A stretch of DNA of 64,000 nt from Hyphomicrobiaceae bacterium (GTDB taxonomy: Bacteria > Pseudomonadota > Alphaproteobacteria > Rhizobiales > Ancalomicrobiaceae): contig JAEULV010000139.1 in assembly GCA_016793065.1 (NCBI GenBank), forward strand, positions 1 to 64,000, read 5' to 3'. Both the position numbers and the translations under genes were made by a program. Below the pieces are notes generated by a model. It saw only the letters and a list, made by a program, of their open reading frames with translations, did not search any database and was not told the origin of the DNA. Positions 1 through 8,041 of the stretch are shown in pieces (positions within the stretch are counted from its first letter, which is position 1; each line of letters starts with the position of its first letter).

Positions 1-62
1 CCCCCTCGACGATGGCGATGGTTCCGCTATGTAGAGGCTTCATCGAAACATGGGGCGTCGAC

Positions 63-644
63 ATGGTCGTTTTGAATCGCATTTATACCCGCCAGGGCGA
101 CAACGGCACCACGGCGCTGGGGACCGGCGAGCGGCGGTTCAAGTTCGATCTGCGGATCGAGGCCTATGGCACCGTCGACGAGACCAATGCGACGGTCGGG
201 ATGGCGCGACTGGCGACTGAGACGGCGTTTCCGCTGGTCGATGCGATGTTGCTGCGGATCCAGAACGATTTGTTCGATCTCGGCGCCGACCTTTGCACGC
301 CGGACGACGGCAGCAAGCTGGACTGGGAGCCGCTGCGGATCGTCGCCAGCCAGGTGAAGCGGATCGAGGCGGAAATCGATCAGCTCAACGGCGAGCTGAA
401 GCCGTTGCGGTCGTTCGTGCTGCCGGGCGGCTCGCACGCCTCGGCGGCGCTGCACCTTGCCCGGACGGTGTCGCGGCGGGCGGAGCGGCTGATGGTGCAT
501 CTGGCGCAGGACCCGAACGAGAAGGTCTCGGAACCGGCGCTGCAATACATCAACCGGCTCTCGGACTTCTTCTTCGTCGCCAGCCGCTGGGTCAACGAGC
601 AGGGCGCCAGGGACGTGCTGTGGGTGCCGGGGCAGAACCGCTAG
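63..644 (+). CDS. Cob(I)alamin adenosyltransferase, PduO type
   Basis: This 193-residue protein transfers the adenosyl group of ATP to cob(I)alamin, making the coenzyme form of B12 in the cytoplasm. The N-terminal TRQGDNGTTALGTGER stretch is the ATP-binding signature of the PduO-type (not CobA-type) family, and the SRRAERLMVHL helix near residue 140 is the second conserved block with its paired arginines. I chose the ATG at 63 because family members begin just before the R-I-Y-T-R-x-G-D motif; an in-frame ATG at 12 would add 17 residues without family support. In many rhizobia this gene sits directly before etfB; here it lies about 16 kb from etfBA. It ends 22 bases from the convergent pyruvate kinase gene. 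Confidence 0.93.
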   Translation: MVVLNRIYTRQGDNGTTALGTGERRFKFDLRIEAYGTVDETNATVGMARLATETAFPLVDAMLLRIQNDLFDLGADLCTPDDGSKLDWEPLRIVASQVKRIEAEIDQLNGELKPLRSFVLPGGSHASAALHLARTVSRRAERLMVHLAQDPNEKVSEPALQYINRLSDFFFVASRWVNEQGARDVLWVPGQNR

Positions 645-666
645 ACGGCTCGCCCCTGGCCCGTCC

Positions 667-2106
667 TCACATCCCCGTCAGGCCGTCGGAACCGACGAAG
701 GCGATGCGCAGGAGGTTGGTGGCGCCGGGGGTGCCGAAGGGGACGCCGGCGGTGATGATGACGCGCTGGCCGGGGCGGGCGAAGCCGTCGCGGAAGGCGA
801 TGCGGCAGGCGCGGTCGACCATGTCTTCCTGATCGTGGGCGTCCTCGGAGACGACGCAGTGCAGGCCCCAGACGAGGGTCAGGCGGCGGGCGGTGTTGAC
901 GATCGGCGACAGGGCGATCACCGGCACGTTCGGGCGTTCGCGGGCGGCGCGCAGGCCGGTCGAGCCCGACGATGTGTAGGTGATGACGCAAGCGATGTTC
1001 AGCGTCTCGCCGATCTGGCGGGCGGCGGCGGAGATGGCGTCCGGGCTGGTCGGTTCCGGCGCGGCGCGCTGGCCCTCGATGATCTGGCGATAGGTCGGGT
1101 CGCGCTCGACCTGCTCGGCGATGCGGTTCATCATCGTCACCGCCTCGACCGGATAGCTGCCGGCAGCGGATTCGGCCGAGAGCATCACCGCGTCGGCGCC
1201 CTCATAGACGGCGGTGGCGACGTCGGAAACCTCGGCGCGGGTCGGCACCGGCGAGGAAATCATGCTTTCCAGCATCTGGGTGGCGACGATCACCGGCTTG
1301 CCGAGCTTGCGGCCGAGACGGGTCATGCGCTTCTGCAGGCCGGGGACCTGCTCGATCGGCATTTCGACGCCGAGATCGCCGCGGGCGACCATGAAGCCGT
1401 CGGAGAGCTCGACGATCTCGTCGAGGCGCTCGATGGCCTGCGGCTTCTCGATCTTCGACATGATGCCGGCGCGGCCGCGGGCGATCTTGCGCACCTCGGC
1501 GATGTCCTCGGGACGCTGGACAAAGGACAGCGCGACCCAGTCGACGCCCTCGGCGAGGGCGGCGTCGAGATCGGCGCGGTCCTTCTCGGTCAGGGCACCG
1601 ATCGGCAGCAGGGTGTCGGGCAGGCTGACGCCCTTGCGGTCGGAAACCTTGCCGGCAACCTCGACGGTGGCGATGATGGCGGTGCCGTCTTCCTTGGCGA
1701 CGCAGCGGATGGCGACCTTGCCGTCGTCGATCAGCAGCCGGTGGCCGGGCTGGACGGCGGCGAGGATTTCCGGATGGGGCAGGTGGACGCGGGTGGCGTC
1801 GCCGGGCTGGTTGACCGAATCGAGGCGGAAGGTCTGGCCGTTGACCAGTTGCTCCGATCCGTTGGCGAACTTGCCGAGGCGCAGTTTCGGGCCCTGCAGG
1901 TCGGCGAGGATGGCGATCGGCCGCTCGACCCTGTGCTCGACGGCGCGGATGCGCGCCACCATGTCCTTGAGGCGGGCATGGTCGGTGTGGCTCATGTTGA
2001 TGCGGAAGACGTCGGCGCCGGCGCGCGACAGCTTTTCGATCATCGCCTCGTCGCTGGAAGCCGGGCCAAGGGTCGCCACGATCTTGACCTTGCGATTGCG
2101 TCTCAT
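667..2106 (-). CDS. pyk: Pyruvate kinase
   Basis: Pyruvate kinase converts phosphoenolpyruvate and ADP to pyruvate and ATP, the last step of the Entner-Doudoroff and lower glycolytic routes. The 479-residue product has the start K-I-V-A-T-L-G-P-A-S, the N-M-S-H phosphate-binding turn, the catalytic-loop MSKIEKPQAIERLDEI with its essential lysine near residue 220, and MVARGDLGVEMP, the metal-binding signature. The C-terminal domain is present, so the length is normal. The ATG at 2106 is chosen because family members start MRRNRKVKIVATLGP; the frame stays open 59 codons further upstream but that part has no family character and overlaps a probable operator. The gene stands alone and convergent with the adenosyltransferase gene. 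Confidence 0.97.
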   Translation of the reverse strand: MRRNRKVKIVATLGPASSDEAMIEKLSRAGADVFRINMSHTDHARLKDMVARIRAVEHRVERPIAILADLQGPKLRLGKFANGSEQLVNGQTFRLDSVNQPGDATRVHLPHPEILAAVQPGHRLLIDDGKVAIRCVAKEDGTAIIATVEVAGKVSDRKGVSLPDTLLPIGALTEKDRADLDAALAEGVDWVALSFVQRPEDIAEVRKIARGRAGIMSKIEKPQAIERLDEIVELSDGFMVARGDLGVEMPIEQVPGLQKRMTRLGRKLGKPVIVATQMLESMISSPVPTRAEVSDVATAVYEGADAVMLSAESAAGSYPVEAVTMMNRIAEQVERDPTYRQIIEGQRAAPEPTSPDAISAAARQIGETLNIACVITYTSSGSTGLRAARERPNVPVIALSPIVNTARRLTLVWGLHCVVSEDAHDQEDMVDRACRIAFRDGFARPGQRVIITAGVPFGTPGATNLLRIAFVGSDGLTGM

Positions 2107-2489
2107 GACTGTCCCTCGACGGCGCGCGATGGCCAGATGTCTGACCGGAATTTCATACAAAAGTATGACAGGTTGAGTGCTGCCGAAAGGTCCAAATCGA
2201 CCGGGAGCCGCAGCGACTGCGGAGAACTCTGTAGCCAAGTTCAGTGATTTTGGCAAGATTTGCGTAAATGCATTTGATTTCACAAAATCGCCAGTGGCGA
2301 ATAAAGCAGCGAATTCGGTCCGACCGGGCTCTGCCAGGGGGGGAGCGGCGTCAGGTGGTCCGACGCGCCGCGAAGGGGCGATTCGCCAAGGCCGTCGAGC
2401 GGCGCTGGCGCGATCGATGCCATGTCATGCGGGTAGTTGAGGCGATTGCCGGGTTGCCGCTGTCGCGGCGGGTCGGTCGCCCCATGCGC
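2107..2489. other. Intergenic region, pyk leader and 3' end of coiled-coil gene
   Basis: No gene is visible in these 383 bases. The part nearest pyk is clearly richer in A and T (about 2145-2310) and should hold the pyk promoter. Besides the repeat at 2153-2168 it contains the palindromes AAATGCATTT (2266-2275) and TCGCCAGTGGCGA (2288-2300). The half nearer 2489 is GC-rich and I see neither a terminator with a T-run nor a reading frame with protein-like composition. Confidence 0.5.
2153..2168. promoter_or_regulatory. Inverted repeat upstream of pyk, candidate operator
   Basis: The sequence TCATACAAAAGTATGA is a perfect inverted repeat with 6-base arms and a 4-base centre, 47 bases before the pyk start codon, where a repressor or activator would act. 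It does not match the published HexR consensus that controls glycolytic genes in gammaproteobacteria. The binding protein is unknown; the role is inferred from symmetry and position only. Confidence 0.4.
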
Positions 2490-3953
2490 TCAGAAGCCGC
2501 CGCCGGTGGAAAAGCCGCCGCCGCCAGAGCCGCCGGAGCTCGATCCGCCGCCGCCACCGCCGCCGCCCCAGGAACCACCGCCGCCACCGCCCCAGGAGCC
2601 GCCACCGCCGCCCCACGAACTGCCGCCGCTCCAGGAACTGTCGTTGCGCCTGCGGTCGTTCCAGCTCGATGTCTGGCGGCGGCGGTAGCCGTCGCGCAGG
2701 GCGCCGTCGAGATCGAGGGCGCTGATGGCGCCGGAGACGAAGCCGCCGATGAGGCGCATGATCGCCGCATCGTTGACGAAGCTGCCGAAGACGTCGTCAT
2801 AGCCGGAGCGGCGGAACTGATCGCGCGAGCGCTCCAATTCGGCGCGCTTGGCCGCCGTCTGGGTGACGAGGGCGCGGGTGCGCGCCGCCTCTTCCTCCAG
2901 CGCCTTGATTTCCTTGCGGCTGTCGCCGATGTCGCGAACAGCGCGCTCGTCCTCCGGCGTCGGCGTCTTCAGCGCCTCGGCAAGCAGGGCCTGCAGGCTG
3001 CGGCGGGAAATCGTCTGTGACATCATGTCGACGGCCTCGACATAGGCCGGGTCGCCGCTGGCGGCCTCGGCCTCGCGGGCATCGAGTTCCACGAGCTTGG
3101 TCTCGACGAAGGCGAGATCGGCCTCGGCGTCCATGACCGCCTTGGCTGCGGCGGCGCGCGCCGTCTCGAGCGGCACGATGCCGGCGGCCTCGAGCGCCTG
3201 GCGTTCGATCTGGTCGATGGCCTGCTCGGCGGCCTTCACCGCCTCGATCTGGCGCTCGGCATGCTCGCGCAGGCGGGGCGGGATCTCGTTGAGCATGGCG
3301 AAATTCGGCCGGGCCTGATCGTAGCCGACGAGGCGGGCGACCTTGCGATCGAAGAACCGGGCGAGGAAGCCGGCTTCGTAGCCGGAGGTGCCGAACTTGT
3401 GGTTCCACAGATACATGAACAGCGCATCGGCCTCGTAGGGCTGGCGCTTTTCCAGCATGTCGGCCTCGGAGCGGTCGGCCTTGGTCTTGGCGCGCTCGGC
3501 GACGGCCTTGGCCTCGACGACGCGGGCCTGCGCCTCGCGCATTTCGGCGGCGTTGGCGAGCCGGGACTCGGTTTCGAGTTCGCGGGCGTCGACGGCGTGG
3601 CTGGCGGTTTCGAGTTCGCGGACGCGGGCGTCGCGGGCGGCCTGACAGCGGGCACGCTCGCCGATCAGCGTCTCGCGCTCGGCCCAGAGCCGTTCGAGCT
3701 TGGCCTTGTGGCGGTCGATAAGCGTCAGCGCCCGGCGCTCGGTGGCGTCGATCTCGCCGATTTCCGCGTCGCGGGCGATGGTGTCGAGGCGGACGCGGGC
3801 GAGCGTCTTGAAGCCCTCGGCCTCGCGGGTCCGCAGCCGGGAGATCTCGGCGGCGATGTTGCCGAGCACGGTCGACAGCTTGCTCTCGTCGCCGCGGACA
3901 TCGCCGATGGCGCTGTCGATGGCCGAAAGGACTTGGGAGGCAGGAATGCTCAC
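2490..3953 (-). CDS. Coiled-coil protein with glycine-rich tail, unknown function
   Basis: I do not recognise this 487-residue protein. Residues about 10-180 and 230-385 are charged and alanine-rich with heptad-like spacing, so two long coiled-coil regions are likely. Between them is a more globular, aromatic stretch containing LFMYLWNHKFGTSGYEAGF. A moderately hydrophobic segment lies near 390-415 (MRLIGGFVSGAISALDL). The last 50 residues are almost only Gly and Ser with spaced Trp, ending GGGGFSTGGGF, a type of tail also seen on TPM-domain and other envelope-associated proteins. The start is GTG, 5 bases after the DUF6384 stop codon. It is the last gene of a tight three-gene operon (6104 to 2490). 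No signal peptide is visible. Confidence 0.8.
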   Translation of the reverse strand: MSIPASQVLSAIDSAIGDVRGDESKLSTVLGNIAAEISRLRTREAEGFKTLARVRLDTIARDAEIGEIDATERRALTLIDRHKAKLERLWAERETLIGERARCQAARDARVRELETASHAVDARELETESRLANAAEMREAQARVVEAKAVAERAKTKADRSEADMLEKRQPYEADALFMYLWNHKFGTSGYEAGFLARFFDRKVARLVGYDQARPNFAMLNEIPPRLREHAERQIEAVKAAEQAIDQIERQALEAAGIVPLETARAAAAKAVMDAEADLAFVETKLVELDAREAEAASGDPAYVEAVDMMSQTISRRSLQALLAEALKTPTPEDERAVRDIGDSRKEIKALEEEAARTRALVTQTAAKRAELERSRDQFRRSGYDDVFGSFVNDAAIMRLIGGFVSGAISALDLDGALRDGYRRRQTSSWNDRRRNDSSWSGGSSWGGGGGSWGGGGGGSWGGGGGGGGSSSGGSGGGGFSTGGGF

Positions 3954-3958
3954 TTAGG

Positions 3959-4915
3959 TCACCATTTGGTGATGGCGCCGCCAAGGACGGCCATCAGATA
4001 GGTCGGATCCAGATCGCCACGACGCTTCTCGCCCAGCCTGTTGCGCTGAACGATGCCGTCGTCCTGCTTGTCGCGACCGACGGCATCATAGGTCGCTTGC
4101 GGTACGCGCACGCCCCAGATCCTGACGGTTTCGAGCTTGCTGTTCTCCTCGTTGAGGATCGGCAGGCTCAGCACCTCGCCGGACGGCGCGACCGCCTCGA
4201 CGATGATGTAGTAGTTGCGGGCGCCGGTATTGATGTCGGGCACGCGGAACACGCCGGTGCGCTCGCCCTGGCGGGCGACGATGCGCAGGGCATACTCACT
4301 GACGATCTGGGCACGCAGCTGGTCGAGCGCGGTGATCGCCTTGTTGGTGGCGGCGACGTCCTTGCGGGCGAGCGCCGCCTCGCCATCGGCGACCAGCGCC
4401 TCGACCCGCGCCTTGGCATTGGCGGCGCGAGCCTCGCGGCGGGCGACATCGGCGGCGGAGGCGAGCGTCTTCGGCAGGGTCTGGCTGATCTCGATGCGGG
4501 CGGCCTCGGCGGCACGCTCGGCGGCGCCCTGTTGCCAGCCCCACCAGCCGCCGCCAATGCCGAGCGCCAGCAGGACGCCGGCGACGGCCTTGCCGACGCT
4601 GCCGCGCTTCACCCACATCAGCGCCAGGGTCCGGCCGAGGCCGGGCTTGGGCGGTTCGTAGGCGAAGCGGCTTTCCTTCAGCGCGGCGATGCCCTGTTCG
4701 AGAATCCGGTCGGTGACCTCGAGACCCTGGCTCTTGTACAGGGTGCGAAGCCGTTCCTTCAGTTCCTCGTCGCGGGTTTCCTCACCCAGTTCGCGCTCGA
4801 CGATGGTCTCGCGATGACGCAACGTGTCGACCACGTCCATCGCGAGCATCAGTTCGTCGAGCTTGGGTGCGGGCCCCGGCGCGGGGGTCGCCACGGCGGC
4901 GGCGGCGTCGGACAT
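3959..4915 (-). CDS. DUF6384-like single-pass membrane protein
   Basis: The 318-residue product resembles proteins annotated as DUF6384, whose function is not known. An Ala/Pro-rich start is followed by a helical, charged domain (residues 20-85, with the LMLAMDVVDTLRHRE motif) that is likely cytoplasmic. One membrane segment at about 107-128 (VAGVLLALGIGGGWWGW) is followed by an Ala-rich coiled coil (130-210) and a C-terminal beta-rich domain containing TGVFRVPDINTGARNYYIIV, which would sit in the periplasm if the N terminus is inside. The gene starts 7 bases after the stop of the gene at 4923-6104 and is 5 bases from the next start, so the three are co-transcribed and probably translated in a coupled way. 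The family name is from memory and not verified. Confidence 0.75.
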   Translation of the reverse strand: MSDAAAAVATPAPGPAPKLDELMLAMDVVDTLRHRETIVERELGEETRDEELKERLRTLYKSQGLEVTDRILEQGIAALKESRFAYEPPKPGLGRTLALMWVKRGSVGKAVAGVLLALGIGGGWWGWQQGAAERAAEAARIEISQTLPKTLASAADVARREARAANAKARVEALVADGEAALARKDVAATNKAITALDQLRAQIVSEYALRIVARQGERTGVFRVPDINTGARNYYIIVEAVAPSGEVLSLPILNEENSKLETVRIWGVRVPQATYDAVGRDKQDDGIVQRNRLGEKRRGDLDPTYLMAVLGGAITKW

Positions 4916-4922
4916 GACGGCC

Positions 4923-6104
4923 TCAGCCCTCGATCACGAGGGCATTGCCTTCGGCGGCAAGCCGGGCGATGCGGCGCTTGCCATCCTCGACGGCGTCGCG
5001 GATCTCGGCGCTGTTCTTGGTCGAGAGGGTGCGCATCTCGGCGATGATCTCGGTGGAGCGGACCTGGAAGTTGACGACGGAGTCGACCAGCTTCTTGACC
5101 GCGTCGGCGCGGATGGTCGGGCCATAGCCGGCCTTCAGCGCCTCTTCCTGCACCTTGCCGCCGATCTCGGCGAGGACCTCGAGCGACTTCGACACGCCTT
5201 CCTTCATCTCGTTCAAGGTCTTGGTCGCCTCGTGCAGGCCGAACAGACCGGTGAACGACGCCTTCAGCGCGGTCAGGACCGAATCGTTGGTGGAGAAGAA
5301 CGACACGGCCTGCTGGTAGACGCGTTCCTTGGCGGAAGTGGTCTGCATCAGCCGGGCCATGATCACTTCCGACGTGTTGTAGCCGATGGTCAGGTTGTCG
5401 GAGAGATCCTTGGCGATCTGGTAGCGGCCTTCCTCGTTCTGCACCTTGCGCAGCACCTCGTCGCGCACCAGTTCCAGCTGGGCGCGTTCGGACGGCTCGG
5501 TGCCGGCGAAATTGGAAACGGCGGCGGCGGCCTCGGCGAGGTGGGCCTTGGCCTCCTCAAGCTTGGTGCCGGCGGTCTTCAGCACCTCGAGCGCCAGAAC
5601 CTCGGCCTGCTTCAGCGCGCCGCGGAAGTCGCGATAGGCCTCGAGGATCACCAGTTCCTTCTCGATGTTGGTCTTGGTGTCCTTGGTGACCTCGAGATAG
5701 ATCTTCTTGATCGAGTCGAAGCGGTCGGCGACGTCGCCGCGGGAGATCTTCATCCAGGCATTGGTGGCGCGCTCGAAAATGTCGATCTTGCCGTCGGAGA
5801 TCTGGTCGACCATGCCCTTGGCATCGTCGCGGATCGAATTGAACTGCTGGGTGATCTGCTCGTAGCGCTCGCCGATCGACATCTGCGAGATCTGCTCGCG
5901 GACGATTTCGTTGAACACCGACATCTGGCCGAGGGTGCGGGTGATGATGGTGATCTTTTCCGGCTCGAGGTCGGAGATCTTCTGCAGCAGCCCGACGATC
6001 GGCGCTTCCTCGATCTTGGCCGGCATCAGGCCGAGATCGCGCAACGCATCGGTCGCCTTGGTGAGGTACTGCATCGGGGTCTTGACGATGACGGCGTTGG
6101 ACAT
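4923..6104 (-). CDS. Helical TelA-like protein, unknown function
   Basis: This 393-residue soluble, mostly alpha-helical protein is first in the three-gene operon. Homologues in rhizobia carry the loose annotation 'cell surface protein', but I see no signal peptide or membrane segment, so that name is probably wrong. The layout of long helices and a terminal segment (EIIAEMRTLSTKNSAEIRDA) recalls TelA-type toxic-anion-resistance proteins, but I cannot confirm homology. The ATG at 6104 is preceded by a purine-rich GAGAGAG sequence; upstream in-frame codons look non-coding. With a membrane partner (3959-4915) and a coiled-coil partner (2490-3953) it may form an envelope-associated complex; that is inference. 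Confidence 0.75.
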   Translation of the reverse strand: MSNAVIVKTPMQYLTKATDALRDLGLMPAKIEEAPIVGLLQKISDLEPEKITIITRTLGQMSVFNEIVREQISQMSIGERYEQITQQFNSIRDDAKGMVDQISDGKIDIFERATNAWMKISRGDVADRFDSIKKIYLEVTKDTKTNIEKELVILEAYRDFRGALKQAEVLALEVLKTAGTKLEEAKAHLAEAAAAVSNFAGTEPSERAQLELVRDEVLRKVQNEEGRYQIAKDLSDNLTIGYNTSEVIMARLMQTTSAKERVYQQAVSFFSTNDSVLTALKASFTGLFGLHEATKTLNEMKEGVSKSLEVLAEIGGKVQEEALKAGYGPTIRADAVKKLVDSVVNFQVRSTEIIAEMRTLSTKNSAEIRDAVEDGKRRIARLAAEGNALVIEG

Positions 6105-6268
6105 GGATCTCTCTCTCAAGCGCGGCGACCTGGCGAGGTCGCACGAATTCTTGTTCGGGCGCGCGGCAGCGTCCGTTACGGGCGTTAATGTCGTGTGACG
6201 GCGCGTTGCTTGCAAGCCCGTTGCGGCGATGGCGCCGACTTTTTCCGATACGGCAGAGAGATGGCGAG

Positions 6269-7210
6269 CTATCCGGCCTCGGCGATCCGCTGCAGCGCGG
6301 CGGCGACCTTGTCGCGCTCGGCGTCGAGGCCCTTGTAGTCAAGCTGATCCTGGTTGAGCTCGAGCAGCTGCTGTCGCAGGCGGGCGGCGAGCTGGCGGCC
6401 GTCGGGATGCTCGAGCAGGGCGCCGAAGGGATCGACGAAGATGCGGATGGTGAAGAGGATATCGCCGGAGACGGGCAGGCGGCGCAGCGTCTGGCGCTCG
6501 ACGCGGATGAAGGCGGCGGCGGCGAGCTTGTCGTCGGCGCCCTCCCAGTGGCGGCCGCGTTCGTGCGGCTCGGAATGGTGCAGTTTCGGGTCGGCATAGA
6601 TCGACCAGTTGAGCCGCCAGACCGGTTGATCGACCTTCAGGTTGTCGAAGATGCGGCCGACGATCTCGGCCATGCGGCCGGGAAAGCCGGGCACGGTCTG
6701 GTGGATCGTCGCCATGTCGCGGCCGAACTTGTCGGCGAGCCGCCAGGACGAGGGGAAGGCAAGGGCGGCGGCGGCGATGCGCCAGCCGGTCTCGCCCCGG
6801 CGCATCAACACCAGATCCTCCTGCACCAGCTTGGCGGCGGTCCACAGCGGTGCCTCGGCGGGGTCGACCAGCACGACGCCGCGCACCGGCGGCTGGCGTC
6901 CGTCGGCGGCGCGCGGCGGGGTGACCAGCATCGCCCGCAGGCGATCCTCCTGGTCGATCACCGGGGTGTAGACATCGGGAAACCGCTCGGACAGGTGGCG
7001 AGCAACGAGGTCGAGCACCTCGGCCTGCGCCGCGACGGTATCGGCCTCGGCGCCGAAGACATTGGCGGCATCGGCTGAAAACAGCGCCGCCTTTTCTTCG
7101 AGATCGGAGGCAAGGCGGCCGTCGACCTCGATCCAGTCGGCAAGATCGAGCAGTTTCAGAGCGACGCTGAAGGGCTTCGACTGGCCATCATAGGGTGTGT
7201 GCGCGAGCAT
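6269..7210 (-). CDS. DUF3445 family haem protein, HODM-like
   Basis: The 313-residue protein belongs to the DUF3445 family, which includes the alpha subunit of haem-dependent oxidative N-demethylase (HODM). The family motifs are visible: a PSSWRLADKFGRDM block near residue 160 followed by the IHQTVPGFPGRM motif, and LNWSIYAD near 205, with the conserved HSEPHERG just after. In characterised HODM the alpha subunit works with reductase-type partners to remove methyl groups from dimethylamine; no such partner is next to it here, so the substrate is open. The ATG at 7210 gives a family-sized protein. It is 165 bases upstream of the three-gene operon on the same strand, close enough for shared transcription but with room for a separate promoter. 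Confidence 0.82.
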   Translation of the reverse strand: MLAHTPYDGQSKPFSVALKLLDLADWIEVDGRLASDLEEKAALFSADAANVFGAEADTVAAQAEVLDLVARHLSERFPDVYTPVIDQEDRLRAMLVTPPRAADGRQPPVRGVVLVDPAEAPLWTAAKLVQEDLVLMRRGETGWRIAAAALAFPSSWRLADKFGRDMATIHQTVPGFPGRMAEIVGRIFDNLKVDQPVWRLNWSIYADPKLHHSEPHERGRHWEGADDKLAAAAFIRVERQTLRRLPVSGDILFTIRIFVDPFGALLEHPDGRQLAARLRQQLLELNQDQLDYKGLDAERDKVAAALQRIAEAG

Positions 7211-7360
7211 GGGGCGTTCCGGCTGGGGGCAAAGCACCAGCCAGCCGCAAAATCGCTTCCGGATCAATGGGGCAAATCGCTGCAACAGCCCCGCGCGGCA
7301 AGCGGTGCTCGGCGTGACGCAGGCTGGCCGGACCAGCGGCGTTTGGCGGGAGGGCGGCAG

Positions 7361-7389
7361 CAAAAAGGGCCCGGATCGCTCCGGGCCCC
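7361..7389 (-). terminator. Rho-independent terminator of carD
   Basis: On the minus strand the RNA folds GGGCCCGGA / TCCGGGCCC with a 4-base loop (7368-7388), followed by five T residues. It lies 29 bases after the carD stop codon and separates carD from the DUF3445 gene. Confidence 0.88.
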
Positions 7390-7417
7390 TGAAGAGATGC
7401 GATGGGGAATGGGCGCC

Positions 7418-8041
7418 TCAGGCGGCCTCTTCCTGCTCGCCGAACTCGGTCTCGACCTCGGCTTCCGCCTCGGTTTCGGTCTCGAAGCCGTCGGCGTCGG
7501 TGGTCTTGGCGGCGCGGCGTGGACCCTTGGCGAGGTTCTGCTCGATCTGGCGAATGGCCTCGGTCTCGGAAATCTCGCTGACGGCGGCCACTTCGCGCGC
7601 CATCCGGTCGAGGGCGGCTTCGTAGAGCTGGCGTTCGGAATAGGACTGTTCCGGCTGGCTGTCGGCGCGGAACAGGTCGCGCACGACCTCGGCGATGGCG
7701 ACGAGATCGCCGGAATTGATCTTGGCTTCGTATTCCTGGGCGCGGCGCGACCACATGGTGCGCTTGATGCGGGCGCGGCCCTTGACGGTGTCGAGCGCCT
7801 TCTTGATCGCGGCGGCGTCGGACAGCTTGCGCATGCCGACCTGAGTGGTCTTGGCCACCGGCACGCGCAGCGTCATCTTGTCCTTCTCAAAGAACACGAC
7901 AAACAGTTCGAGCTTGTAGCCGGCGATTTCCTGTTCCTCGATCGCCTGGATGCGGCCGACGCCATGAGCGGGATACACAATCGCTTCGCCGGCCTTGAAG
8001 CCGTGCTTGGAAGTCGTCGTCTTCTTCGGGGTGGTCGCCAT
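7418..8041 (-). CDS. carD: CarD family transcriptional regulator
   Basis: CarD binds the RNA polymerase beta subunit and promoter DNA and helps open complexes form, notably at rRNA and stress promoters. The N-terminal Tudor-like RNAP-interaction domain is recognisable (GEAIVYPAHGVGRIQAIEEQ, then VFFEKDKMTLRVPVAK), followed by the helical DNA-binding domain with the MWSRRAQEYEAKINSG stretch around residue 100. The 207-residue product ends in an acidic tail of repeated Glu-Thr/Ala-Glu residues (about 185-207), longer than in many homologues. The ATG at 8041 has an AGGAG about 10 bases upstream. FdxA and an S4 protein lie upstream on the same strand as in many alphaproteobacteria, but 979 bases separate carD from fdxA. 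Confidence 0.95.
   Translation of the reverse strand: MATTPKKTTTSKHGFKAGEAIVYPAHGVGRIQAIEEQEIAGYKLELFVVFFEKDKMTLRVPVAKTTQVGMRKLSDAAAIKKALDTVKGRARIKRTMWSRRAQEYEAKINSGDLVAIAEVVRDLFRADSQPEQSYSERQLYEAALDRMAREVAAVSEISETEAIRQIEQNLAKGPRRAAKTTDADGFETETEAEAEVETEFGEQEEAA

Noticed and set aside
2498-2640. The glycine-codon repeat as a sequencing or assembly artefact, or a mobile repeat
   Set aside because: The repeats are imperfect, vary in Trp and Ser placement and keep the frame through to a clean stop, so a real low-complexity protein tail is more likely.
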